Positions 1 to 6,686 of a DNA stretch of 45,740 bases are shown here, in pieces. The notes under the pieces are model-generated. The model ran no database searches, had not been told where the DNA came from, and worked only from the letters and a program-made list of their open reading frames with translations. Every line of letters starts with the position of its first letter. Within the stretch, counting starts at the first letter, position 1. Made by a program: the position numbers and the translations under genes. The DNA lies in the NCBI GenBank assembly GCA_964407855.1, contig CAYOXI010000014.1:1-45740 (forward strand), written 5' to 3'. The DNA comes from SHZI01 sp964407855. GTDB lineage: Bacteria; Pseudomonadota; Gammaproteobacteria; Steroidobacterales; GCA-2729495.

Positions 1-22
1 CTCAGCCCGTCAATGGACCCCG

Positions 23-697
23 GTGAAATCTTCTGACGGACGCCGCCCGGGCCGCGGTGGGCCGCGACCCGACAAGGACCGCCCCGATCACCGGCGCATG
101 GCGCTGGCGGTCGAGGCCGCGCGGATCATCCAGGAAGAAGGGCTGACGGATTTCCGCAGCGCGAAGGCCAAGGCAGCTGAGCGCCTCGGCCTCGGCAGAA
201 ATGCACCGCTGCCGGACAACGCAGAGATCGACGCCGCGCTCGCCGAGCGCACGCGGATTTTCCACGGCGACACCCACACCGGGCGCGTTACTGCGCTGCG
301 CTCGGCCGCGTTCCAGTTGATGCGGGACCTCGGCAGCTTTCACCCCCGGCTCACGGGTCACGCACTGGCGGGCACAGTCACGCTGCATTCGCCGGTGGAG
401 CTGCATGTCTTCAGCGACACCGTGGAGGCCGTGGGCCAGGCTCTCGAGGCGCTTGGACTCGGTCACAAATCCGTGACCCGGCGCTACCGGCTGCGCCGGG
501 ATGAGGTCGAGCCCTTGCCCGGCTTCCACCTGCGGGCACACGGCTGCGAGTTTGCGTTGAGCATCTTCCCGGTTCGCCTGCGTGGCCATCCGCCGCTGAG
601 TCCGGTGGACGGCAGGCCGATGCGTCGGGCCAGCCTGAAGGAACTGGCGGGTCTGCTTGGATTGACGGACGACCAGGGCTGGTCTGAACCGGTCTGA
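23..697 (+). CDS. Conserved proteobacterial protein of unknown function
   Basis: A 224-residue soluble protein starting at GTG. The first 25 residues are basic and disordered (K, R, G, P rich). A helical segment rich in E, A and K follows (EAARIIQEEG, then AKAKAAERLG), then a mixed alpha/beta part containing LHVFSDTVEAV, and a C-terminal SPVDGRPMRRASL motif. From memory, similar proteins are widespread in gammaproteobacteria and sometimes carry nucleotidyltransferase-like labels, but I see no catalytic signature and assign no function. An ATG at about 98 (MALAVEAARI) is an alternative start. It converges on gltA, and its stop codon lies inside a triple 10-bp repeat. Confidence 0.8.
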   Translation: MKSSDGRRPGRGGPRPDKDRPDHRRMALAVEAARIIQEEGLTDFRSAKAKAAERLGLGRNAPLPDNAEIDAALAERTRIFHGDTHTGRVTALRSAAFQLMRDLGSFHPRLTGHALAGTVTLHSPVELHVFSDTVEAVGQALEALGLGHKSVTRRYRLRRDEVEPLPGFHLRAHGCEFALSIFPVRLRGHPPLSPVDGRPMRRASLKELAGLLGLTDDQGWSEPV

Positions 698-710
698 ACC
701 GGTCTGAACC
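681..710. repeat. Three tandem copies of a 10-bp unit (GGTCTGAACC)
   Basis: Three exact, adjacent copies of GGTCTGAACC are followed by GG. Across copy boundaries the array reads CCGGT-CTGA-ACCGG, so it is also a series of 5-bp inverted repeats that could fold as small hairpins. It sits between two convergent genes, and the second copy supplies the TGA stop of the upstream gene. Confidence 0.9.
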
Positions 711-722
711 GGATCGGGACGA

Positions 723-2030
723 TCAGCGGCTCTTTACCGGCACGTAGTCCCGGCGCGTGGCTCCCGTGTAGAGCTGTCGCGGGCGGCCGATGCGGCCCTC
801 AGGATCGGTGATCATCTCCATCCAGTGCGAGACCCAGCCCACCGTCCTGGCAATGGCAAACATCACCGTGAACATGGACTTCGGGATACCGAGTGCCCGG
901 TAGATGATCCCGGAGTAGAAATCCACGTTGGGATAGAGCCGCTTCTCGACGAAATAGGGATCCTTGAGCGCGATCTCCTCAAGGCGCAATGCCAGGTCGA
1001 ACAGCGGCTGGTTGCGCCCGAGGCGCTCCAGCACCTTGTGGCAGGTTTCCCGGATGATCGCGGCCCGTGGATCGTAGTTCTTGTACACCCGGTGACCAAA
1101 GCCCATCAGGCGGAAGGGATCGTCCTTGTCCTTGGCGCGGGCGAGAAACTTCGGGATGTTCTCGACCGTGCCGATCTCCTCCAGCATGCTGAGGACGGCC
1201 TCGTTGGCGCCGCCGTGAGCCGGTCCCCAGAGCGCAGAAATTCCCGCCGAGATCGCCGAGTAGGGATTGGCACCCGAGCTGCCCGCCATGCGCACCGTGG
1301 AAGTGCTGCAGTTCTGCTCATGGTCGGCGTGCAGGATGAACAGCAGGTCGAGGGCTTCGGCGGCGATCGGATCAATGTGGTAGGGCTCGGCCGGCACCGC
1401 AAAGAACATGTGCAGGAGATTCTGGCAGTAGGACAGGTCATTGCGCGGATAGGTAAAGGGCTGGCCCAGCGTGTGCTTGTAGGCAGCTGCCGCGATGGTC
1501 GGCAACTTGGCAATGATCCGGTGGGCAAAGATGTCCCGGTGACGCGCATCGAGGATCTCGGTGGTGTCGTGGTAAAAAGCCGACATGGAGGCCACCACGC
1601 CCGCCACCATGGCCATTGGATGGGCGTCATAGTGAAAGCCATTGAACAGCCGGAGGATCGTCTCGTTCAGCATCGTGTGGGTGCGGATCGAGCGGTCGAA
1701 GGCCGCGAGCTGGTCCTGGGTGGGCAGGTCGCCGTACAGCAGCAGCCAGGACACCTCGATGAAGGAACTCTTCTCCGCCAGCTGCTCGACGGGATAACCC
1801 CGGTACATCAGGACACCGGCGTCGCCGTCAATGAAGGTGACTTTGCTCTCGCAGCTCGCCGACGAGCCGAATCCCGGGTCGTAGGTGAACAGCCCGTGGG
1901 ACGTAAAGAGATTGCGAATGTCGATCACGTCCGGGCCGGTCGTGCCGCTGCGGGCCGTCAACTCGAATTCCTGTCCGGTCGCGTTGTCGCGGACAGTGTA
2001 GGAGCGCCCCGTGTTTCTGGCGTCACTCAT
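723..2030 (-). CDS. gltA: Citrate synthase, type I
   Basis: Condenses oxaloacetate and acetyl-CoA to citrate at the entry of the TCA cycle, in the cytoplasm. The frame stays open well upstream, but the ATG at 2030 (MSDARNTG) gives 435 residues, close to the family length, and is preceded by GGAAGAAG. The catalytic triad is visible: His272 in GPAHGGANEA, His313 in GFGHRVYKN and Asp370 in NVDFYSG, all offset by 8 from the E. coli enzyme (264/305/362). The segment HADHEQNCSTST is also typical. It stands alone, and a consensus -10 lies 40 bp upstream of the start. Confidence 0.98.
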   Translation of the reverse strand: MSDARNTGRSYTVRDNATGQEFELTARSGTTGPDVIDIRNLFTSHGLFTYDPGFGSSASCESKVTFIDGDAGVLMYRGYPVEQLAEKSSFIEVSWLLLYGDLPTQDQLAAFDRSIRTHTMLNETILRLFNGFHYDAHPMAMVAGVVASMSAFYHDTTEILDARHRDIFAHRIIAKLPTIAAAAYKHTLGQPFTYPRNDLSYCQNLLHMFFAVPAEPYHIDPIAAEALDLLFILHADHEQNCSTSTVRMAGSSGANPYSAISAGISALWGPAHGGANEAVLSMLEEIGTVENIPKFLARAKDKDDPFRLMGFGHRVYKNYDPRAAIIRETCHKVLERLGRNQPLFDLALRLEEIALKDPYFVEKRLYPNVDFYSGIIYRALGIPKSMFTVMFAIARTVGWVSHWMEMITDPEGRIGRPRQLYTGATRRDYVPVKSR

Positions 2031-2069
2031 GTTCTTCTTCCGGCTGCGTGCTGGCGAGGAGAGCGGCTC

Positions 2070-2075
2070 ATTATA
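2070..2075 (-). promoter_or_regulatory. Consensus -10 element upstream of gltA
   Basis: The minus strand reads TATAAT exactly, 40 bp upstream of the gltA start codon. The -35 at 17-bp spacing (GTGCGC, 2093-2098) is poor, which suggests an activator or another form of help. Sequence match only. Confidence 0.5.
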
Positions 2076-2179
2076 GGGAAGCCGCCGTAGCCGCGCACCC
2101 GCGATGCCGGGAAGTGTGATGGGTTCGATGGGAGGCCAGGCGACAGCATGTGCCGTTGGCCGGAGAGCGGTGGCGCGGG

Positions 2180-2386
2180 CTAGCCTGCCCGGCTGTACTT
2201 CTTGCGGAACTTGTCGACGCGGCCGGCCGTATCGAGCATCTTCTGCTTGCCGGTGTAGAAGGGATGGCAGGCGGAACAAACCTCCACGTGCAGGTCGCGG
2301 CCGAGGGTCGAACGGGTCACGAATTCATTGCCGCAGCTGCAGGTGACCTTGACGTCGCCGTAGGCGGGATGGATTTCAGCTTGCAT
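2180..2386 (-). CDS. rpmE: 50S ribosomal protein L31 (zinc-binding form)
   Basis: A 68-residue L31 protein of the large ribosomal subunit. The four-cysteine zinc site is complete: C16-x-C18 and C37-x2-C40. This marks the zinc-containing C+ form, which stores zinc and is replaced by a C- paralogue under zinc starvation in some bacteria. No paralogue is seen here. The start MQAEIHP is canonical. It is monocistronic, lies downstream of a 359-bp spacer with DnaA boxes, and is followed by 149 bp before gltA. Confidence 0.98.
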   Translation of the reverse strand: MQAEIHPAYGDVKVTCSCGNEFVTRSTLGRDLHVEVCSACHPFYTGKQKMLDTAGRVDKFRKKYSRAG

Positions 2387-2463
2387 GGCAGGTCACCGGC
2401 ATCAGGTTGAACACATGACTGCCATCTTCGGGCAGGCGTGGGGGCGCGACTCAAGGGCGCGAG

Positions 2464-2492
2464 AGAATAGCCAGAACACCCGGTCACTGCAA
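2464..2492 (-). promoter_or_regulatory. Candidate sigma70 promoter for rpmE
   Basis: On the minus strand a -35 TTGCAG (2487-2492) and a -10 TATTCT (2464-2469) are separated by 17 bp. Transcription would start near 2457, giving a leader of about 70 nt. The DnaA palindrome lies just upstream, centred near -56. Confidence 0.45.
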
Positions 2493-2500
2493 GGCGCCGG

Positions 2501-2525
2501 CTTATCCACAGAAGCTGTGGATAAG
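2501..2525. promoter_or_regulatory. Palindromic pair of perfect DnaA boxes
   Basis: TTATCCACA at 2502-2510 (plus) faces TGTGGATAA at 2516-2524. Both match the strict DnaA consensus TTATNCACA. The match extends to an 11-bp perfect inverted repeat, CTTATCCACAG / CTGTGGATAAG, with a 3-nt AAG loop. Neither side has a U-tract, so an intrinsic terminator is unlikely. Confidence 0.75.
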
Positions 2526-2670
2526 TCTGTGGAAGGGATGCTCCGACGGGCACGGAGGTCGCGTCATTGCTGTAAACATCCCGCTTTGGTGAAGATTTAA
2601 CCAATCAGTCATATGTTTTAAATACAAACACTTATGGCCTTATTTGGGTGTCCTGACCGAGTTCCGGCAA

Positions 2671-2691
2671 CCTATCTTTATGAAAGATCGG
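2671..2691. repeat. 9-bp inverted repeat in the rdgB-rpmE spacer
   Basis: The arms CCTATCTTT and AAAGATCGG pair with one mismatch around an ATG loop. It lies 55 bp beyond the rdgB stop and could be a transcript-end hairpin or a protein-binding site. There is no clear U-tract. Confidence 0.45.
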
Positions 2692-2704
2692 CCAACGGGC
2701 ACCT

Positions 2705-2713
2705 TGTGCATAA
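2705..2713 (-). promoter_or_regulatory. Third DnaA box
   Basis: TGTGCATAA on the plus strand is the complement of TTATGCACA, a full match to TTATNCACA. It lies on the far side of the AT-rich stretch from the palindromic pair, 33 bp beyond the rdgB stop codon. Confidence 0.55.
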
Positions 2714-2745
2714 CAGGCCGCCACGGACCCGGCCAGCCGGCACTT

Positions 2746-3399
2746 TCAGCCCCGCGCGTCAAGCACCAGTTGCAGGGCCCGGAGGGCCTGGGCCCGGTGA
2801 CTGCGGGCATTCTTGAGGGCAGCGCCCATTTCTGCAGCGGACAGGCCCGAGGCCGGATCCAGAAACAGGGAGTCATAGCCGAAACCACCGGCGCCCCGGG
2901 GCGCGGTCAGGATGCAGCCCTCCCAGGCGCCATCGGCAATCAGCGGCGCGGCATCATCGGCGCCGGACACACAAACCAGTACGCAGCGGTACCGCGCCGT
3001 CCGGGCCGGCAGCGGGACGTCACGCATCATTGCCAGCAACTGGCGGTTGTTGCTCGCGTCGTCCGACTGCGGCCCGGCGAAGCGGGCGGAGAGCACGCCG
3101 GGCGCACCGTCCAGGGCATCCACCTCAAGTCCCGAGTCGTCGGCGAGCGCCGGCAGGCCCGTCAGCCGCGCTGCATGCCGGGCCTTCAGCAGTGCGTTGG
3201 CGAGAAAGGTGGTGCCGGTCTCCTCGACCGGGGCCACGCCGAGGCGATCCTGGGGGATGAGTTCCCGGTCCGGACCCAGCAGGGCCTGAAGCTCACGCAG
3301 TTTCCCCGCGTTGCTGGTGGCGAGAACCAGCCTCGAACCGAGGCCGGGGCCAATGCCGGCGGAACGGCCGGTGGCGATTTCAGGGGCGCCGATTCGCAC
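2746..3399 (-). CDS. rdgB: dITP/XTP pyrophosphatase (HAM1 family)
   Basis: Hydrolyses dITP, dXTP and their ribo-forms to monophosphates, keeping deaminated purines out of DNA and RNA. Family motifs are clear: ATSNAGKLREL near the N-terminus (TSNAGK at residues 28-33), the catalytic-site motif ADDSGLEVDAL (86-96) and GFGYDSLF. From the GTG at 3399 it is 217 residues, about 20 longer than E. coli RdgB. The conserved part begins only near residue 23 and no ATG lies nearer, so the start is uncertain. It overlaps the end of rph by about 20 nt, suggesting translational coupling. Confidence 0.92.
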   Translation of the reverse strand: MRIGAPEIATGRSAGIGPGLGSRLVLATSNAGKLRELQALLGPDRELIPQDRLGVAPVEETGTTFLANALLKARHAARLTGLPALADDSGLEVDALDGAPGVLSARFAGPQSDDASNNRQLLAMMRDVPLPARTARYRCVLVCVSGADDAAPLIADGAWEGCILTAPRGAGGFGYDSLFLDPASGLSAAEMGAALKNARSHRAQALRALQLVLDARG

Positions 3400-4129
3400 C
3401 AAGGGCGGCCACCGCCGCAGTCTGTGCGGCCATGATCTGCCGGATGCCGGCGCCGGCCAGGTCCAGCAGGCCGTTGAGCTCGTCCCGCCGGAAGGCATGC
3501 CCTTCGGCGGTACCCTGCACCTCGATGAACTGGGCCGCCTCGTTCATCACCACGTTCATGTCGGTCTCGGCGGCTGAATCCTCGGCATAGTCAAGGTCGA
3601 GTACCGAAGCGCCCTGATAGATGCCGACAGATACCGCGGCGATCTGGCCATGTAGCGGGCTGACGGACAGGGTGCGGCTGGTCAGCAGGCTCTCGACCGC
3701 CAGGACCAGGGCGACATAGCTGCCGGAGATGGCCGCCGTGCGGGTGCCGCCGTCGGCCTGCAGGACGTCGCAGTCAAGCGTGATGGTGCGTTCACCCAGT
3801 GCCTGCAGGTTGGCCGCAGCCCGCAGGGAGCGGCCGATCAGGCGCTGGATTTCCAGCGTGCGGCCTGACTGCTTGCCCTGGGCTGATTCCCGGCGGGAAC
3901 GGCTGTGCGTGGCCCGGGGCAGCATGCCGTATTCGGCCGTGATCCAGCCGCGGCCCGAGTTGCGCATGAAAGATGGCACACCGGTTTCGACACTGGCCGT
4001 ACACAGCACCCGCGTATCGCCGAAGCAGGCCAGTACTGAACCTTCCGCATGGCGGGTGTAGCCGGTCTCGAAGCGGATCTCCCGCATCTCACCGGCCGCC
4101 CGGCCACTGGGGCGCTGGACCGCGCTCAG
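3380..4129 (-). CDS. rph: Ribonuclease PH
   Basis: A phosphorolytic 3'-5' exoribonuclease that trims tRNA 3' ends and acts as a hexamer. HAEGSVL, GDTRVLCTAS, GWITAEYGMLPRATH, LDCDVLQADGGTRTA and EDSAAETDMNVV are all textbook. The first ATG (4087) would cut off the conserved N-terminus: the codons upstream read RPSGRAAGE, matching the usual M-RPSGR opening, but CAG stands where ATG is expected. No ATG, GTG or TTG lies in frame above it. CTG at 4129, overlapping the stop of the upstream phosphatase as CTGA and preceded by AGGCGG, is my choice and gives 249 residues. The conservative start is 4087 (235 residues). Confidence 0.93.
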   Translation of the reverse strand: MSAVQRPSGRAAGEMREIRFETGYTRHAEGSVLACFGDTRVLCTASVETGVPSFMRNSGRGWITAEYGMLPRATHSRSRRESAQGKQSGRTLEIQRLIGRSLRAAANLQALGERTITLDCDVLQADGGTRTAAISGSYVALVLAVESLLTSRTLSVSPLHGQIAAVSVGIYQGASVLDLDYAEDSAAETDMNVVMNEAAQFIEVQGTAEGHAFRRDELNGLLDLAGAGIRQIMAAQTAAVAALGANRRP

Positions 4130-4917
4130 GATTGCACCGCCTGGCCGGCCTTTGCCGGCGCGCCTGCGCCGACATACCCTCCGAGATATCGGAGGACGGC
4201 GGCCGAGGTGTTGTCGCTGTAGGGTCCGGAGGCGCGTACCGCCTGCTCACCGAGGCGTCGCAGGCCGGTGGCCAGCGGCTCGCCATTGCCGCTGAGGCCT
4301 GCGATCCGGTCATCCGACAGGCCCGTCCAGAGACCGTCTGTACAGACCAGCAGCAGGTCACCGGCCTCCAGCGACTTGCGCCGGGTTATGGTCATGCCCG
4401 GCAACCAGGTATCCCCGCCCAGGCAACACTCGACGAAATTCCGCATCGGATGCGCGGCAATCTCGGCCTCGGTGATGACCCCGTCCTGCAACAGCAGTTC
4501 CACGTGGCTGTGATCCCGGCTGCGCTCCCGCACCTTGCCGCCCCGCAGGTGATAGATGCGGCTGTCGCCCACGTGGGCGAAGAAGGCGGCACCATCCTGC
4601 ACCAGGCACAGGGCGCAGGTGGCCCGCGGGCGCGACTCCAGCGACAGTTTGGCGCCCAGCGTCACCAGGTTCAGGTGGGCGCGGCCAATGGCGAGGTGCA
4701 GGAAGCCGATGGGGTCGAATACCGGGTGGACGGTGCGGCGGAAGGCGTCGCGGATCGTCTCCGAGGCCACCTGGGCCGCCTTCGCGCCATCGGCATGGCC
4801 GCCCATGCCGTCCACCGCGATCAGCAGGGCAGCCTTCTCGCCGGATACGACCATGACCCGGTCCTGATTCTCCTCCCGGTCGCCGATCAGGTTCAGGTCT
4901 GCGTACTCGACTCGCAC
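4126..4917 (-). CDS. PP2C-type serine/threonine protein phosphatase
   Basis: A 263-residue cytoplasmic phosphatase of the PPM/PP2C family (Stp1/PrpC-like). It should remove phosphate from Ser/Thr residues using two Mn or Mg ions. The metal-site motifs are in order: REENQD (14-19), AVDGMGGH (34-41), HVGDSRIY, CTDGLW and SDNTSAAV. The start is GTG (MRVEYADL), with GTGAGA just upstream. It lies between yicC (divergent) and rph (4-nt overlap). Such phosphatases often neighbour a Hanks-type kinase, but none is encoded in this window, so its substrate is unknown. Confidence 0.93.
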   Translation of the reverse strand: MRVEYADLNLIGDREENQDRVMVVSGEKAALLIAVDGMGGHADGAKAAQVASETIRDAFRRTVHPVFDPIGFLHLAIGRAHLNLVTLGAKLSLESRPRATCALCLVQDGAAFFAHVGDSRIYHLRGGKVRERSRDHSHVELLLQDGVITEAEIAAHPMRNFVECCLGGDTWLPGMTITRRKSLEAGDLLLVCTDGLWTGLSDDRIAGLSGNGEPLATGLRRLGEQAVRASGPYSDNTSAAVLRYLGGYVGAGAPAKAGQAVQS

Positions 4918-4970
4918 AGCAATCTCACACTGTTCACTGCAGAAAAAATACCAGCGGGAGAACCCCGCAG

Positions 4971-4998
4971 TAGCAATCGGGAAGGGCCGAACTACAAT
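4971..4998 (+). promoter_or_regulatory. Candidate promoter for yicC-gmk
   Basis: A -10 TACAAT (4993-4998, five of six bases) with a weak -35 TAGCAA (4971-4976) at 16-bp spacing, in the 158-bp divergent spacer between the phosphatase gene and yicC. The predicted leader is about 70 nt. Confidence 0.4.
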
Positions 4999-5075
4999 GT
5001 GCCGCTGCCGGCTGACAGTCTAAGCGTCACTCCGCCACCCTGCACAGATTTTTACCGAAGAGGCCGCGCAATACC

Positions 5076-5942
5076 GTGATCCGCAGCATGACCGGCTTCG
5101 CCCGGGTTGAACTGGCCACGCCCCAGGGGCAGTTGCTGTGGGAGGTGCGCTCGATAAATCACCGCTACCTCGAGGTGCAGCTCAAGGTGCCGGAGTTTTG
5201 CCGGAGCATTGAGGCGGATATCCGCCAGTTGGCCTCCACGCGGCTCGGCCGGGGACGGGTGGAGGCGTCGCTCTCCTTCCGGACCGGTGACGGGCAGGTG
5301 CGACCCAGCCGGCTGAATCTCGAGCTGGTCCGCCAGCTCAGGGATCACCTCGCCGCAGTCGCCCGGGAGGCCGGTGATACGTCACCGGCCAGCGTGCTCG
5401 ATATCCTGCGCTGGCCGGGCGTCCTGACCACCGATGACGAGGATCCCACCGCACTTCATCCCACCGTGATGGCCGGCTTTGCCACGGTCCTGGACGACCT
5501 GAATGCCGCCCGGGGCCGGGAAGGCGAGCGCATCGCCGGGATGCTGGAGCGCCGGCTGGTCGAGATCAACGGCCATGTCGACGACGTCACCGGCCGCCTG
5601 CCGCTGGTGCTTGAACGCATCCGTGAACGGCTGGCCGACCGGATCGCGAGCCTCGGCATCCCGGCCGACCGCGAGCGTCTGGAGCAGGAGATCGCGCTGC
5701 TGGCCCAGAAACTCGACGTGAGCGAGGAACTCGACCGGCTGACAGCGCACCTGGCAGAGTTCCGCGACAACCTGCCGTCCGATGCACCGGTCGGCCGGCG
5801 CCTCGACTTCCTCGTGCAGGAACTCAACCGCGAGGCCAACACCCTCGGCTCCAAGTCCGCGGACGCCGAAACAACCCGGCGCGCCGTGGACATCAAGGTG
5901 CTGATCGAGCAGATCCGGGAGCAGGTGCAGAACGTTGAGTAA
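5076..5942 (+). CDS. yicC: YicC-family endoribonuclease
   Basis: A 288-residue protein of the YicC/DUF1732 family, described as an endoribonuclease involved in sRNA and mRNA decay. The GTG start gives the family-standard opening MIRSMTGFAR. The N-terminal domain covers roughly residues 1-155. The C-terminal domain ends with the very conserved stretch LNREANTLGSKS, then VDIKVLIEQIREQVQN. It overlaps gmk by 8 nt, the usual yicC-gmk pairing, so the two are probably co-translated. Confidence 0.95.
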   Translation: MIRSMTGFARVELATPQGQLLWEVRSINHRYLEVQLKVPEFCRSIEADIRQLASTRLGRGRVEASLSFRTGDGQVRPSRLNLELVRQLRDHLAAVAREAGDTSPASVLDILRWPGVLTTDDEDPTALHPTVMAGFATVLDDLNAARGREGERIAGMLERRLVEINGHVDDVTGRLPLVLERIRERLADRIASLGIPADRERLEQEIALLAQKLDVSEELDRLTAHLAEFRDNLPSDAPVGRRLDFLVQELNREANTLGSKSADAETTRRAVDIKVLIEQIREQVQNVE

Positions 5943-6591
5943 GGCATCGCGTAACGAGCTGCCGGACCCCGGCGTCCTGCTCGTCCTGTCCGCACCCTCC
6001 GGCGCAGGCAAGACCACGCTCGTTAAGGCGCTGATGGAATCGGATCCGCGTCTGCGCTTTTCCGTGTCCTATACCACCCGCCCGCCCCGGCCGGGCGAGG
6101 TGCCCGACCGGGACTACCACTTTGTGAGTCCAGACGAGTTCCGGCAGATGGTTGCCGGCCAGCAGCTGCTGGAGCACGCCGAAGTGTTCGGCAACTTCTA
6201 TGGCACGGGCCAGGCCCAGGTCAACGAGCTGCTGGCTGGCGGCCATCACGTGCTGCTGGAAATCGACTGGCAGGGCGCCCGCCAGATCAAGGCACGCATG
6301 CCCGGCTGCCGCACGGTGTTCATCCTGCCCCCGTCGCTGACGGAGCTCGAGCGCCGCCTGCGCACCCGGGGCACCGACAGCGAGGACGTGATCCGCCGCC
6401 GCTTCGGCCAGGCCCTGGACGATATGTCCCACTGGGCCGAGTTCGATTTCGTGGTCGTGAATGACGACCTGACAACGGCGGTCGCCGGTGTCCGCCGGAT
6501 CCTGGCCGGCGAGGCCCGCGACCTGGCGACCGATTCCCCGGCTGCGGCCGGACGGGCCCTGCTGGTGCTCGGCAAGCAGCGCCCCTTATAG
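5935..6591 (+). CDS. gmk: Guanylate kinase
   Basis: Phosphorylates GMP to GDP with ATP, feeding GTP and (p)ppGpp synthesis. The P-loop SAPSGAGKTT is at residues 19-28, followed by the GMP-binding part (SYTTRPPRPGE, DYHFV, EHAEVFGNFYGT) and LEIDWQGARQ. The start is TTG inside the end of yicC (MSKASRN). Its length of 218 residues is slightly above the usual 205-210. rpoZ and spoT follow as in many gammaproteobacteria. Confidence 0.97.
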   Translation: MSKASRNELPDPGVLLVLSAPSGAGKTTLVKALMESDPRLRFSVSYTTRPPRPGEVPDRDYHFVSPDEFRQMVAGQQLLEHAEVFGNFYGTGQAQVNELLAGGHHVLLEIDWQGARQIKARMPGCRTVFILPPSLTELERRLRTRGTDSEDVIRRRFGQALDDMSHWAEFDFVVVNDDLTTAVAGVRRILAGEARDLATDSPAAAGRALLVLGKQRPL

Positions 6592-6608
6592 GATCTTGGC
6601 ATATGGCG

Positions 6609-6638
6609 TTGTGCCGGCAGCGCTCCCTGCCCTAGAGT
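6609..6638 (+). promoter_or_regulatory. Possible rpoZ promoter
   Basis: TTGTGC (6609-6614) and TAGAGT (6633-6638) with an 18-bp spacer in the 95-bp gmk-rpoZ gap. Both boxes are only partial matches. Confidence 0.3.
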
Positions 6639-6646
6639 GCCGCCTC

Positions 6647-6663
6647 ACCCGCCGCTGGCGGGT
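6647..6663. repeat. GC-rich hairpin in the rpoZ leader
   Basis: A perfect 7-bp inverted repeat, ACCCGCC / GGCGGGT, with a GCT loop, followed by TAATC. It ends 23 nt before the rpoZ start codon, so it would fold in the rpoZ leader, or could end part of the gmk transcripts. The U-tract is too short for a good terminator. Confidence 0.5.
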
Positions 6664-6686
6664 TAATCAACTCCCAGGAAATCCCC

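Larger units (their letters stand above)
2387..2745. other. Intergenic region with three DnaA boxes and an AT-rich core
   Basis: A 359-bp gap between the end of rdgB and the start of rpmE without a convincing gene. It contains a palindromic pair of DnaA boxes (2501-2525), a third box (2705-2713), a near-perfect hairpin (2671-2691) and an AT-rich stretch: 2581-2640 has 21 G or C in 60 bases by hand count, far below the surrounding DNA. A minus-strand promoter for rpmE fits at 2464-2492. The layout resembles a small origin-like or DnaA-regulated region. The short open frame at 2634-2816 looks random. Confidence 0.7.

Noticed and set aside
825..2090. Long plus-strand open frame (421 codons) across gltA
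   Set aside because: Antisense shadow of gltA; low-complexity composition rich in R, G, V and H with no family motif.
2644..3435. Plus-strand open frame (263 codons) in the rpmE-rdgB region
   Set aside because: It is antisense to rdgB and has shadow-like composition. The shorter frame 2634-2816 is likewise unsupported.
4918..5075. Divergent switch of gene orientation as a replication origin
   Set aside because: No DnaA box and no strong AT-rich core; it is an ordinary divergent promoter spacer.
3973..5079. Plus-strand frame of 368 codons opposite the phosphatase gene
   Set aside because: Antisense to PP2C and rph, whose motifs are complete; no recognisable domain.
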